DNA from: Crenothrix polyspora | GTDB lineage: Bacteria > Pseudomonadota > Gammaproteobacteria > Methylococcales > Methylomonadaceae | Reading direction: 5' to 3' | NCBI GenBank assembly: GCA_945902915.1 | Contig: CAMDNJ010000013.1 | Coordinates: forward strand, 1 to 38,372 | DNA length: 38,372 nt | Shown here: in pieces, positions 1 to 12,127 of the stretch | How positions within the stretch are numbered: position 1 is the stretch's first letter | Layout: each line of letters opens with the position of its first letter | Notes under the pieces: model-generated | Database searches by the model: none | What the model saw: only the letters and a program-made list of their open reading frames with translations | Told to the model about the DNA's origin: nothing | Position numbers and translations under genes: made by a program

Positions 1-39
1 ACCCTATTGTGATGGCAGTAATCATTGTAGGTCATAAAC

Positions 40-519
40 ATGGCTGTAGAGATAGAACATAAATTTTTATTAGCTAATAATGATTGGCGTAAACAAGTTA
101 GTTATTCAGTGAAATATAAACAAGGCTATTTAAGTGCAGTAGCTACAAGCTCTATAAGAGTAAGAGTAAGTAATGATAAAGCGTGGCTGAATATTAAAAG
201 CGCTACTATTGGCACGCATAGACATGAATATGAATATGAAATTCCACTTTCTGATGCACAAGAAATTATTACCAATCTATGTAGAAAACCTATTATAGAA
301 AAAACTCGTCATATTGTTATTGATGATAATAATACTTGGGAAATAGATGAGTTTGAAGGTGATAACTCGGGTTTAATTGTTGCTGAAATTGAATTACTTG
401 AAGTAGGTGCTGATTTTTCTATACCCGCTTGGCTCGGTGAAGAAGTTACTTCTGATCATCGTTATTACAATAATAATTTGGCTAGTCATCCTTATTCAGT
501 ATGGCGAGATCATTCTTAA
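40..519 (+). CDS. CYTH domain protein (class IV adenylate cyclase / thiamine triphosphatase-like)
   Basis: N-terminal MAVEIEHKFLL matches the CYTH signature (EIExKF); about 159 aa is typical of a single-domain CYTH protein. Confidence 0.9.
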   Translation: MAVEIEHKFLLANNDWRKQVSYSVKYKQGYLSAVATSSIRVRVSNDKAWLNIKSATIGTHRHEYEYEIPLSDAQEIITNLCRKPIIEKTRHIVIDDNNTWEIDEFEGDNSGLIVAEIELLEVGADFSIPAWLGEEVTSDHRYYNNNLASHPYSVWRDHS

Positions 520-701
520 TTTTATTGGTACGCATTTAAATAAAGTTTTTCTATGGTCTTGATTATTTACGTTTTTATATGCAATTTGTCATTTAAGCCA
601 ATTAAACATATTTTATATACTCTTCTTATTATTGATTTCGATAATATTCATCGATGCTTTACTAGGCGCTAGTTGATAGTTTTGCTCTGTTCATAACCGC
701 A

Positions 702-1778
702 ATGATAATAATTAAGCTAAATATTAGCTCTGTACGAAATATTATTATGGCTGCAGTTTATCCATCACCAACTTTAAATTTTATTGTTGGAAAAAATGCC
801 AGTGGGAAAAGTGCTTTTCTTGAAGCTATTTTTTTATTAGGTCGCATTAAATCTTTTCGTTCTACAGCAATAAAATCGGTTATTAATTCATCACAGTTGG
901 AGTTAGTTGTTTCTGCTGAAATTTTGCAGATGAATGGCGCTATAGCTCACCTAGGTGTGCAAATTGACAATAAAAATTATTATTGTCGTATAAATCACCA
1001 AACTACACATAAGAAATCTGATTTCGCTTATGCATTACCTTTACAAGTTATTCATCCTAAAAGTTATGAGTTGCTTGATGCTGCCCCTCAATTAAGAAGA
1101 GAGTTTTTAGATTGGGGGGTTTTTAATGATAATGAAAATTTTTTACTTAATTGGCGTAAATATAAAAAGGCTTTAGCTCAACGTAATTCATTATTAAAGG
1201 CTCGATCTCTCAAGGAACTTAATGTTTGGAATAACGAATTAGTTTATTACGGTACAATAGTTAATAATTACCGGCAAAGTTATTTACTTCAATTTAAACC
1301 TGTATTTATTGAAATCGTTGCTAAGTTTCTTGATCTTACAGATGTGGACTTACGTTTTATATCGGGATGGAATACAGATAAGGGTTTGGACAATGTTTTT
1401 ATAGAAGATCTTGATAAGGATCTTCGTTTTGGATTCACTCATAGTGGACCTCATCGTGGTGATATTCAAATAATAGTAGGCAGTCGTTTAGCTAAAGATT
1501 TTGTTTCAAGAGGACAACTTAAATTATTAATTATGAGTTTAAAACTTGCACAGATGCAATTGCTTAAAAATCAACATAGCAATATTGGTTGTTTCCTTAT
1601 AGATGATTTTGCGGCTGAACTAGATATTATTAATAGAGCCAAATTACTACAATATTTAATTGAGTTAGAATGCCAAGTATTTATTACTACTACAGAACCT
1701 TCTGATTTTGGTGATCTAAGTCATATAAAAAATTACAAAATGTTCCACGTGGAACAGGGCAACATAATACAAGTGTAA
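702..1778 (+). CDS. recF: DNA replication and repair protein RecF
   Basis: Walker A GKNASGKSAFLEAIFLLGRIKSFR, C-terminal SRGQLKLL signature and IDDFAAELD; adjacent to gyrB. Confidence 0.95.
   Translation: MIIIKLNISSVRNIIMAAVYPSPTLNFIVGKNASGKSAFLEAIFLLGRIKSFRSTAIKSVINSSQLELVVSAEILQMNGAIAHLGVQIDNKNYYCRINHQTTHKKSDFAYALPLQVIHPKSYELLDAAPQLRREFLDWGVFNDNENFLLNWRKYKKALAQRNSLLKARSLKELNVWNNELVYYGTIVNNYRQSYLLQFKPVFIEIVAKFLDLTDVDLRFISGWNTDKGLDNVFIEDLDKDLRFGFTHSGPHRGDIQIIVGSRLAKDFVSRGQLKLLIMSLKLAQMQLLKNQHSNIGCFLIDDFAAELDIINRAKLLQYLIELECQVFITTTEPSDFGDLSHIKNYKMFHVEQGNIIQV
1741..1756. promoter_or_regulatory. parS-like ParB binding site (perfect palindrome TGTTCCACGTGGAACA)
   Basis: 16-bp perfect palindrome matching the parS consensus family (TGTTYCACGTGRAACA), in the last codons of recF next to gyrB. 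Confidence 0.8.
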
Positions 1779-1794
1779 TGTTTCATGTGGAACA
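1779..1794. promoter_or_regulatory. second, imperfect parS-like site (TGTTTCATGTGGAACA)
   Basis: Near-match to parS, 38 bp centre-to-centre from the perfect site, in the recF-gyrB spacer. Confidence 0.6.
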
Positions 1795-1810
1795 TTCACA
1801 ACTACAGTAA

Positions 1811-4237
<2,427 letters not shown>

Positions 4238-4239
4238 TT

Positions 4240-5046
4240 ATGCTTAATTACCCTAATATAGATCCAGTGATATTTAGTATAGGGCCAGCAAAAGTTCATT
4301 GGTATGGACTTATGTATATAATTGGATTTGCAGCTGTTTGGTTTTTGGGTCAAATGCGAGCAAAAATGTCTTGGTCACCAATTAAGCCAGAGTCCATAGA
4401 AGATTTAGTTACGTATGGCGCATTGGGAGTAATTTTAGGTGGCAGAATTGGCTACATACTTTTTTATAATATAAGCGATTTTTTAAGTAACCCTTTAATA
4501 TTATTAAAGATATGGCAGGGTGGTATGTCATTTCATGGTGGTATGTTAGGGGTATTTGTAGCAATGTGGTTTTTTTCAAAAAAAAATCAATGTTCAATGC
4601 TGCAGTTAACTGACATTATTGCGCCACTAGCTCCAATAGGCTTAGGAGCTGGTCGTATCGGTAACTTTATAAATTCAGAATTATGGGGTCACACAAGTGA
4701 AGTACCATGGGCGATGATATTCCCAAATGGTGGACCTTTAGCGCGACATCCTTCACAGCTTTATGAGGCGTTTTTAGAAGGGATGGTTTTATTTATTTTG
4801 CTTTGGCTGTATTCAAAAAAATTAAGACCTGTCGGAGCAATAACTGGGTTAGCGATGTTTTTTTATGGCTGCTTTAGATTTATTGTTGAATTTTATAGAA
4901 TGCCAGATGCTCAACTAGGATATTTGGCATTAGATTGGGTGACTATGGGACAAATATTGTCATTGCCTATGATTATTATTGGTGCAGCATTGTTTTATTA
5001 TTCAAATAAAACAATGAATATAAAATTAACTCCACATAATAGTTAA
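4240..5046 (+). CDS. lgt: Prolipoprotein diacylglyceryl transferase
   Basis: MSFHGGMLGV, GRIGNFINSELWG, RHPSQLYEA motifs; 268 aa. Confidence 0.97.
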   Translation: MLNYPNIDPVIFSIGPAKVHWYGLMYIIGFAAVWFLGQMRAKMSWSPIKPESIEDLVTYGALGVILGGRIGYILFYNISDFLSNPLILLKIWQGGMSFHGGMLGVFVAMWFFSKKNQCSMLQLTDIIAPLAPIGLGAGRIGNFINSELWGHTSEVPWAMIFPNGGPLARHPSQLYEAFLEGMVLFILLWLYSKKLRPVGAITGLAMFFYGCFRFIVEFYRMPDAQLGYLALDWVTMGQILSLPMIIIGAALFYYSNKTMNIKLTPHNS

Positions 5047-5568
5047 ACTAAACATCTACTTTGGGCGTTAGCTAGTTAATATTTAACAGTAATTATATTA
5101 ATCAAACATTACGGCAGAATACGAAATACTGAAGCAATGCAAAAAACATCGTATTGCACTGATTCTATTATTTACTATTGACGTTAATAACGATTACTGG
5201 AAATAAAATAAACCTAAAAGTGCAGCAAGACTAAACATTATTAACTATTAGGTAGCTAATAGTCTGACATGCATCGAAGAAATACCTATACTTTATAGAG
5301 TCTTATACGAAAATCTTCAACGAGGAGTAGAATCCGCCCTATGTTATATGATTGTGCCAGTCAAGTTATCAAATATATTGAAGATATACGTCTGCCTATA
5401 AAAATAGTATTAGATATAAGTTCAGAAATCTCAATAGCAATTGGTAACATAGAGTTAACGCAAAGGACATTTTTGATATATCCAAAAGATAATGCGATGT
5501 AAAAGAAACAGGAAACTTTAATTCAAATAGAATTAAAGTTTAATTTATAAAATGATAAAGGATAAGCC

Positions 5569-5994
5569 ATGCTTTGGATAAAAGCTTTACACTTAATATT
5601 TATGGTTACTTGGTTTGCTGGTTTGTTTTATTTACCTCGTTTATTTGTTTATCATGCACAAAGTACTGATAAATTAAGCAATGAACGATTTAAGGTAATG
5701 GAGCGTAAGTTATTTTATGGCATCATGACACCAGGTATGATAGCAACGTTTATATTTGGGATCTGGATGTTAATTGACTATGCTTGGGTGCTGTATCAAA
5801 GCACATGGTGGTTGACTATAAAACTTATGTTGTTGGCATTAATGTTAGTCTACCATTATGTTTGTGGTGTGTGGTTGCATGATTTTAAATATGACCGTAA
5901 CTCGCATAGCCATGTTTATTATCGTTGGATGAATGAAGTCCCTGTCATTTTTTTAGTAAGTATCATCATTTTGGTTGTCGTTAAACCCTTTTAA
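5569..5994 (+). CDS. hemJ: HemJ-type protoporphyrinogen oxidase (CopD-like membrane protein)
   Basis: MLWIKALHLIFMVTWFAGLFYLPRLFVYH and RWMNEVP; 141 aa. Confidence 0.88.
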   Translation: MLWIKALHLIFMVTWFAGLFYLPRLFVYHAQSTDKLSNERFKVMERKLFYGIMTPGMIATFIFGIWMLIDYAWVLYQSTWWLTIKLMLLALMLVYHYVCGVWLHDFKYDRNSHSHVYYRWMNEVPVIFLVSIIILVVVKPF

Positions 5995-6353
5995 GTTGCC
6001 CTTAAAAATTTAGTATTATTAAAATATAACAAAAATAAAATGCAATACTTGATTATGGTTAAATAATTTGATACTTTAGACAATAAATAAGTAGAGTTAC
6101 GATGTTAGATTTATTCATAGGTATAAAATCTATATCATTCAAAGTATGGGTACTCTATCGAATATATAAATTACAAAGAAATAATTATTAAGAACTAAGT
6201 ATATTTTCATTTATTTAAAACTAATAGCTTGATTTTAAATAAAAATCAATAATATAAAGCCGTCAGATCAGAAAAAAAACAATAAATTAATATTCATAAC
6301 TATTATAGTTTTGACTCAATATAAATCATACAAATAAGATTAGAGTAATCATT

Positions 6354-8177
6354 ATGAGTACAATATACGGTTGGTTTTCAGCAATGGGAAAAACTTCTGA
6401 CCAGAACTGTATTGATCAACAAAGCACTGTCTCAAAATTATTAAGCAATATTCATTCATGTATAGCCAAGCATAAAAACATTGCAGAAATAGCAGGTTAT
6501 GGCCTTAAGAATGCTCCGAGTGTTTATCGATCCTCACGTTTATTGGTGATAATTGAGGGTGATCCCTATTGGAGTGATGAGGAACTAAAAAAAATTGCAA
6601 ACAGAAGCGACTCAGCTCAGGCATTAGCTGAGGGTTTTTTAAGATATGGTCGATTAGTGCTTAATAAGATTCACGGCCCATTTTCATTTTGTATTATAGA
6701 GCCTGAGCGTCATTATGCATTACTAGCGATTGACCGACTAGGCATTCGACCTCTTGCATATTATTTTAAACATGGCTTATTGGTTTTTGGTTCTAAGTTA
6801 GATCATATTATTGCGCATCCTAGCGTTAATAAAGCTATTGATCCTCAGGGTATTTTTAATTATCTATATGCACATATGATTCCAAGTCCTGGATCTATTT
6901 ATACGGGCATTTGTAAATTACAACCAGGTGAATATATTGAGATTGAAAGTAAAAAGCATATAGGTGATTTTTACTGGCGGTCGGATTACACTGAAAGTTC
7001 TTTATCAAAGAAAACATTGATGGAACAAGTTCATGCGCAACTAGAACAGTCTGTCGCAGTTTGTGTGCCTGATCAGCAAACAGGTGTTTTTTTAAGTGGA
7101 GGGCTTGATAGTAGTACGGTAACAGGTTTTTATCAAAAAATTGCTGATCATAAAGTGGATGCATTTACTATGGGCTTTGATGCTGAAGGCTATGATGAAA
7201 TGGCTTATGCTCGAATAGTAGCAGCTCATTTTAAAATAAATTTACATGAATATTATGTAACACCTGTAGATGTTTTAAATGCTATTCCGTTAATTGCTCA
7301 AACTTATGATGAGCCTTTTGGTAATGCTTCAGCTGTACCCAGTTATTATTGTGCTAAATTTGCTCGTGAAAGAGGTATGACGCGATTGTTGGCTGGAGAT
7401 GGAGGGGATGAAATATTTGCCGGAAATAGCCGTTATGCAAAACAAAAGCTATTTGAATATTATAGCTTTCTACCAGGTTGTGTAAAAGCAGTCGTAGAGC
7501 CTATCGCGAATACAATACCTTATTTAGGAAAATTACAAAGTTATATTGAACAAGCAAATATTAATATGCCTGATCGTTTAGAAACGTATAACTTTTTACA
7601 TCGTAGTCCATTATTGGATTTTTTTACTGAAGACTTTCTAAAACAAATTGATCCTGAGTTACCAATTGAAAACAGTAGATTAACTTATAATCGAGCTAAC
7701 ACAGATGATTTTGTAAAGAGGATGCTCCACTTAGATGGAAAATTTACATTGGCAGATAATGATTTAAGAAAAGTTAATGGTATGTGTGAGCTTGCTGGCG
7801 TAATGGTGCAATATCCGATGTTACAAGAAGATCTGGTGAAATTTTCTGCTGGAATTCCATCGAAATGGTTAATGCAGGGCTTTGAATTACGTTCATTTTA
7901 TAAGGAAAGTATGCGAAATTTTTTACCTAAAGAAACTTTAACTAAAAGTAAACAAGGATTTGGATTACCTTTTGGAGTTTGGATGGCTCAAGATAAAGAG
8001 TTAAAACAATTTTCTTTAGATAATTTATTCAGCTTTTCAAAACGAGGAATTGTAAATCCAGTTTATATAAAAAATATAATTCAATTACATCAAGAGGGAC
8101 ATTCTTCTTATTATGGCGTCATGATTTGGTTATTAATAATGTTGGAGCAGTGGTTTATTGCTCATCAAGTTTCATAA
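6354..8177 (+). CDS. Asparagine-synthase-related protein next to the exosortase block; glutaminase domain lacks Cys2
   Basis: PPi-loop FLSGGLDSSTV and LAGDGGDEIFAGNSRY of AsnB synthetase domain; N-terminal class II amidotransferase-like fold (IDRLGIRPLAYY) but begins MSTIYG instead of MCGI. Confidence 0.85.
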   Translation: MSTIYGWFSAMGKTSDQNCIDQQSTVSKLLSNIHSCIAKHKNIAEIAGYGLKNAPSVYRSSRLLVIIEGDPYWSDEELKKIANRSDSAQALAEGFLRYGRLVLNKIHGPFSFCIIEPERHYALLAIDRLGIRPLAYYFKHGLLVFGSKLDHIIAHPSVNKAIDPQGIFNYLYAHMIPSPGSIYTGICKLQPGEYIEIESKKHIGDFYWRSDYTESSLSKKTLMEQVHAQLEQSVAVCVPDQQTGVFLSGGLDSSTVTGFYQKIADHKVDAFTMGFDAEGYDEMAYARIVAAHFKINLHEYYVTPVDVLNAIPLIAQTYDEPFGNASAVPSYYCAKFARERGMTRLLAGDGGDEIFAGNSRYAKQKLFEYYSFLPGCVKAVVEPIANTIPYLGKLQSYIEQANINMPDRLETYNFLHRSPLLDFFTEDFLKQIDPELPIENSRLTYNRANTDDFVKRMLHLDGKFTLADNDLRKVNGMCELAGVMVQYPMLQEDLVKFSAGIPSKWLMQGFELRSFYKESMRNFLPKETLTKSKQGFGLPFGVWMAQDKELKQFSLDNLFSFSKRGIVNPVYIKNIIQLHQEGHSSYYGVMIWLLIMLEQWFIAHQVS

Positions 8178-8339
8178 TATAACATTATTAATTCTATGAT
8201 TAATTGTCTTTAAGAAATGTCCAGCAAGTTTTCGAAAAGTAATTTTAGCGCATCATGATAGATGAAAAACACAAGAAACTAGAGTTAATAAAAATAGGTG
8301 TGAAGTAAATCATAATCAAATTAAGCAGAAGGTTATAAC

Positions 8340-9695
8340 TTGGAAGATAAGAAAGTTTTACTAATTGTAGAAGATGATCTTGGTCTACAAAAACAATTAA
8401 AATGGAGTTTTGAATCATATCACACGGTAATTGCTGGCAATAGAAGTGAAGCTGTGGCTGCCTTAAGAAGGTTTGTGCCTAGTGTGATTACATTAGACTT
8501 AGGATTACCTCCAGATGCAGCTAATGCAAGCGAAGGCTTAAAAACTTTGCAAGAAATTCTCGAGCTAGCTCCTGCAACAAAAATAATTGTCGTCACTGGT
8601 AATGATGATAGGGCAAATGCTGTTAAAGCTGTAGCGATGGGTGCTTACGATTTTTATCAAAAACCTATTGATACAGATATATTAAATTTAATTATAGAAC
8701 GCGCTTTTCAGTTAAATAAGTTAGAAAATGAACATCAATTATTGCAGAAAAAAACAACTGAACCATTAGTAGGTCTCATTACCTCATGTAAAAAAATGCA
8801 GGATTTATGTCGCACTATTGAAAAAATTTCACCTACTAGTGCAACAGTATTATTAATGGGTGAAAGTGGTACTGGAAAGGAAGTGCTCGCAAAAGCAATA
8901 CATCGATTAAGTGATCGCTCTACTCAAGCCTTTGTAGCAGTAAATTGCGCAGCTATTCCTGAAAATTTGTTAGAAAGTGAGCTATTTGGTTATGAAAAAG
9001 GTGCATATACTGGAGCGTCTCAGAAAACAAAAGGCAAAATAGAATATGCAAATAAGGGAACTTTATTTTTAGATGAAATTGGCGATCTGCCTTTTTTATT
9101 ACAATCAAAATTATTGCGCTTTTTGCAAGAAAGAACTATAGAGCGTATTGGGGGGAGACAAGAAATTCCAATTGATGTACGTATTATTTGCGCTACCCAT
9201 CAAAATTTAGAAGACCATATTAATAAAGAAAAATTTAGGTTAGATTTGTATTATCGAATTAGTGAGATAATCATTGATATTCCACCATTAAGGGAGAGGG
9301 AAGGAGATGCAATAACAATTGCAACTGCTTTTTTGAAAAAATATTGCCTGATACATAATAAAAAAATAAAAAGTTTTAGTATAGAAGTTGCAGCAGCTAT
9401 TGAAGCTTATTCATGGCCAGGAAATATCAGAGAACTTGAAAATAAAATTAAAAGAGCAGTTATTTTATCAGATGATGTCAATATTACCTTCAACGATTTA
9501 GAGCTTGAAAAAAACACTGATATTGCAATGCCTGTTAATTTAAAAGAAGTGCGGGAGTCAGCGGAAATTATTGCTATAAAAAAAGCCTTAGTTCATAGCA
9601 ACAATAATGTATCTAATACTGCAAAACTTCTTGGTGTAACTAGGCCTACGCTATATAGCCTAATTGAAAAATATGGATTACAAATAAATGAATAA
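8340..9695 (+). CDS. prsR: PEP-CTERM-box response regulator transcription factor (PrsR-type, sigma54-dependent); TTG start
   Basis: Receiver domain, then GESGTGKEVLAKAIH, GAYTGA, ESELFGYEKGAYTGA and C-terminal Fis-type HTH; immediately precedes the exosortase gene. Confidence 0.88.
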   Translation: MEDKKVLLIVEDDLGLQKQLKWSFESYHTVIAGNRSEAVAALRRFVPSVITLDLGLPPDAANASEGLKTLQEILELAPATKIIVVTGNDDRANAVKAVAMGAYDFYQKPIDTDILNLIIERAFQLNKLENEHQLLQKKTTEPLVGLITSCKKMQDLCRTIEKISPTSATVLLMGESGTGKEVLAKAIHRLSDRSTQAFVAVNCAAIPENLLESELFGYEKGAYTGASQKTKGKIEYANKGTLFLDEIGDLPFLLQSKLLRFLQERTIERIGGRQEIPIDVRIICATHQNLEDHINKEKFRLDLYYRISEIIIDIPPLREREGDAITIATAFLKKYCLIHNKKIKSFSIEVAAAIEAYSWPGNIRELENKIKRAVILSDDVNITFNDLELEKNTDIAMPVNLKEVRESAEIIAIKKALVHSNNNVSNTAKLLGVTRPTLYSLIEKYGLQINE

Positions 9696-10575
9696 TTTAA
9701 GTGCAGGTAATCAGAATGTTAAAAAAGAAGAAAATTTTGAAACTAAAAATCAATGGTTATTAGGGATAATTGTTATATTGCTACTAATGTTATATATGCC
9801 TACCTTATTGTGGTTATGGGGCAGATGGACTATGAGTGTTTGGCAAAATGGCCACGGAATTTTAGTGTTTGCCTTAGTGATATATTTAATATGTAGAGAA
9901 TTACAAAAATTAAAATACTTACCCGCAAGTTCTAATTCGTGGGGGTACCTTATCTTAATTCCGAGTTTATTATTATATATGCTCGATACTGGCATTAACA
10001 CTCAATTACTGTCTAGTTTTTCAATGTTTTTGTCGCTCATCGGTTTGTCATTGTTGTTTTTAGGTGAGGTAAAAACAAAGGCCATACTTTTTCCTTTATT
10101 AACAATGTTACTTACATTGCCGATCCCTTTAGTTTTTACAGAAACTATTCATCTTATGCTCAGGCATATTGCGACAAAAAGTGTTGCATTTATCTTAAAT
10201 CAAGTGGGTATACCCGTTTTTACAAGTGGAACATTATTAGAAATAGAGGGCGGTACATTAATGGTAGCTGATGCCTGTAGTGGTTTTGCAACGCTTTATG
10301 CAGCAATCACCATTGCGATTCTGACGGCTTATTTTTGTACCTCTACAGAAAGGAGAATAATACTCTTGGTGATAGCCGCTCCTCTTGCTATAGGTGTCAA
10401 TATAATAAGAGTTTTAGTGCTCGCATTATTAGTTAATTACTATGGACTGAATATTTTAGCGACATCAGCTCATGAGTTATCGGGCTTATTAACCTTTATA
10501 GTGGCTTTACCTATAATATTTATCATAGGGAAAAATCCTATTAATAATAAAAATATAATTGAAAAAAATCTATGA
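9688..10575 (+). CDS. Exosortase (subtype not assigned)
   Basis: Multi-TM protein with exosortase catalytic motifs VADACSGFATLYAA (Cys), INIIRV (Arg), AHELSGLLTF (His). Confidence 0.9.
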   Translation: MNNLSAGNQNVKKEENFETKNQWLLGIIVILLLMLYMPTLLWLWGRWTMSVWQNGHGILVFALVIYLICRELQKLKYLPASSNSWGYLILIPSLLLYMLDTGINTQLLSSFSMFLSLIGLSLLFLGEVKTKAILFPLLTMLLTLPIPLVFTETIHLMLRHIATKSVAFILNQVGIPVFTSGTLLEIEGGTLMVADACSGFATLYAAITIAILTAYFCTSTERRIILLVIAAPLAIGVNIIRVLVLALLVNYYGLNILATSAHELSGLLTFIVALPIIFIIGKNPINNKNIIEKNL

Positions 10576-11201
10576 TATCTACACGCCATGCACCATTAGT
10601 ATTATTTATCATCATGTTGGCATTGATTCCTACGATTATTCATAGTTATTTGGAATTAAAAATAGGCGATAATTTATCGACTCGTCATATTAGCCAAGTA
10701 TTAGGTTCTTATGTTTCAAAGCCTAGTCAACGTAAACCAGGATGGGGTGAAGATACTTTTGCTTGTTATGATTGGTTCGAACGCATTTATACAAATCAAC
10801 AAGGTAAATCAGTACGTTTTTTTGTAGGACGGTCTTATGATCATAAAAAGCTGTATCATCATCCAGAACTTGCGCTGTCTTACGGTAAAGATCTAAGGAT
10901 GGTTGGAGAAATACAATATTCTGAACAACCTACCGTAGCCGTTAAACTTCTGGCTAACGAAACGAAACCTGTTATAGCTGCTTATGCATTATTATATGAT
11001 AAGCAATTTGTTGGCAATGCTATTACCCATCAAATAATGAGTTCAATCATGCAACTGATTACGCCAAGGAAGCCAATGACATTATTTTATGTCGAAGAAG
11101 AAAATGCGTCTGCGAAAACTATATTCAGTGAAACTGATGCGGCATTAATTCTTGAAAGAGCTATTAAAGACTTTTTAAATAACGACTTAAAAAACGATTA
11201 A
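10572..11201 (+). CDS. epsI: EpsI-domain exosortase-associated protein
   Basis: ATGA overlap with exosortase; N-terminal TM plus YDWFERIYTNQQGKSVRFFVGRSYDHKKLYHHPELALSYG typical of EpsI. Confidence 0.85.
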   Translation: MISTRHAPLVLFIIMLALIPTIIHSYLELKIGDNLSTRHISQVLGSYVSKPSQRKPGWGEDTFACYDWFERIYTNQQGKSVRFFVGRSYDHKKLYHHPELALSYGKDLRMVGEIQYSEQPTVAVKLLANETKPVIAAYALLYDKQFVGNAITHQIMSSIMQLITPRKPMTLFYVEEENASAKTIFSETDAALILERAIKDFLNNDLKND

Positions 11202-11430
11202 GATTAATCAGATATAAATAAATCTACTCTAAAGCATAAATTTTCATTTTATAAAGTTGTGTACTTATAATCTATTAGTAGAGTAGCAATGGCCCACTTA
11301 GCATTACACTTTACTATGACTTTAGTTAACAGCAATTTATTTAATTTGTGTTTGTTAGCTTTAGTGCCATTGAATTTAAATACTTGAAAATTTTTTTTAT
11401 CAAAGGTAATTATTTGGCACTTTTTAATAG

Positions 11431-11778
11431 CTGATTGACATAGACAAAGCAGCGCTAAAAAAAAGCACAAGGGTTCATGCTGATAAAGCCTATTGCAGTC
11501 AAAGTCATCGTGAAGCACTTAAAGAACGTGGACTTAAAAACGGTATATAGGACAAATCAGTCAGAAATAAACCGCCGACTAAGAGACAATTATAGTGCAA
11601 CTGAAAAATCACTCGGGTTTGTTATGTGGTCGAAAGAACCTTTGGTAGCCAAGAGCGCTGGCTTGGCTCCAAAATCTTGAGATATGTCGGTTTGGACAAA
11701 ACTCACGCTTGGCATATTCTGCAAGCGATGGCTTACAATTTGATAAAGTTGCCCTTTTTGTATGTTAAATGTGGGTAG
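11431..11778 (+). pseudogene. Degenerate IS5-family-like transposase C-terminal fragment
   Basis: Frame +1 reads RVHADKAYCSQSHREALKERGLKNGI*DKSVRNKPPTKRQL*CN*KITRVCYVVERTFGSQERWLGSKILRYVGLDKTHAWHILQAMAYNLIKLP; internal stops at 11548, 11593 and 11602. Confidence 0.88.
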
Positions 11779-12127
11779 CTACAGCCAAATTGCGCCTTTT
11801 AACCTGAAATTGGCGCAAAAATACCATTGTTTTCTGATTATATAACTAAAATATACTCATTTAAGCCCATTTTTTAAAAAATAAAGGCAGTTTCGGAGTT
11901 ATTTTAAAAAAAGTTGGTTTTGCAAAGGAGGAAGGTCTCTATATACTTTAATATCATTGCGACCTGCAGTTGGATACCCACTAAATTTCTTGATCGGAGA
12001 ACTAATCTAAATAACTACGATGCAATTTTTTTTTAGTCACTAACAAGCAATTTTATGATTGCTTGTTATGTAGATCTAAATAAAATATAGCATCTATTAT
12101 TATTAAACAGACTTGAACTTAACTACT

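Noticed and set aside
4409-4597. Antisense ORF inside lgt, and the many similar antisense ORFs in asnB-like, exosortase, yajQ, ftsH, uvrD, dsbD, accC, prmA, rlmI, dusB, purH, purD and mraZ genes
   Set aside because: Each is fully antisense to a strongly supported conserved gene, with no motif or RBS support.
6101-6193. 30-aa ORF (MLDLFIGIKSISFKVWVLYRIYKLQRNNY) upstream of the asparagine-synthase-like gene
   Set aside because: Too short and AT-rich to support without conservation data.
11249-11680. ORFs 11249-11518(-) and 11477-11680(+) as genes
   Set aside because: They overlap a decayed IS5-like transposase that is recognisable in a different frame; the translations look like off-frame readings.
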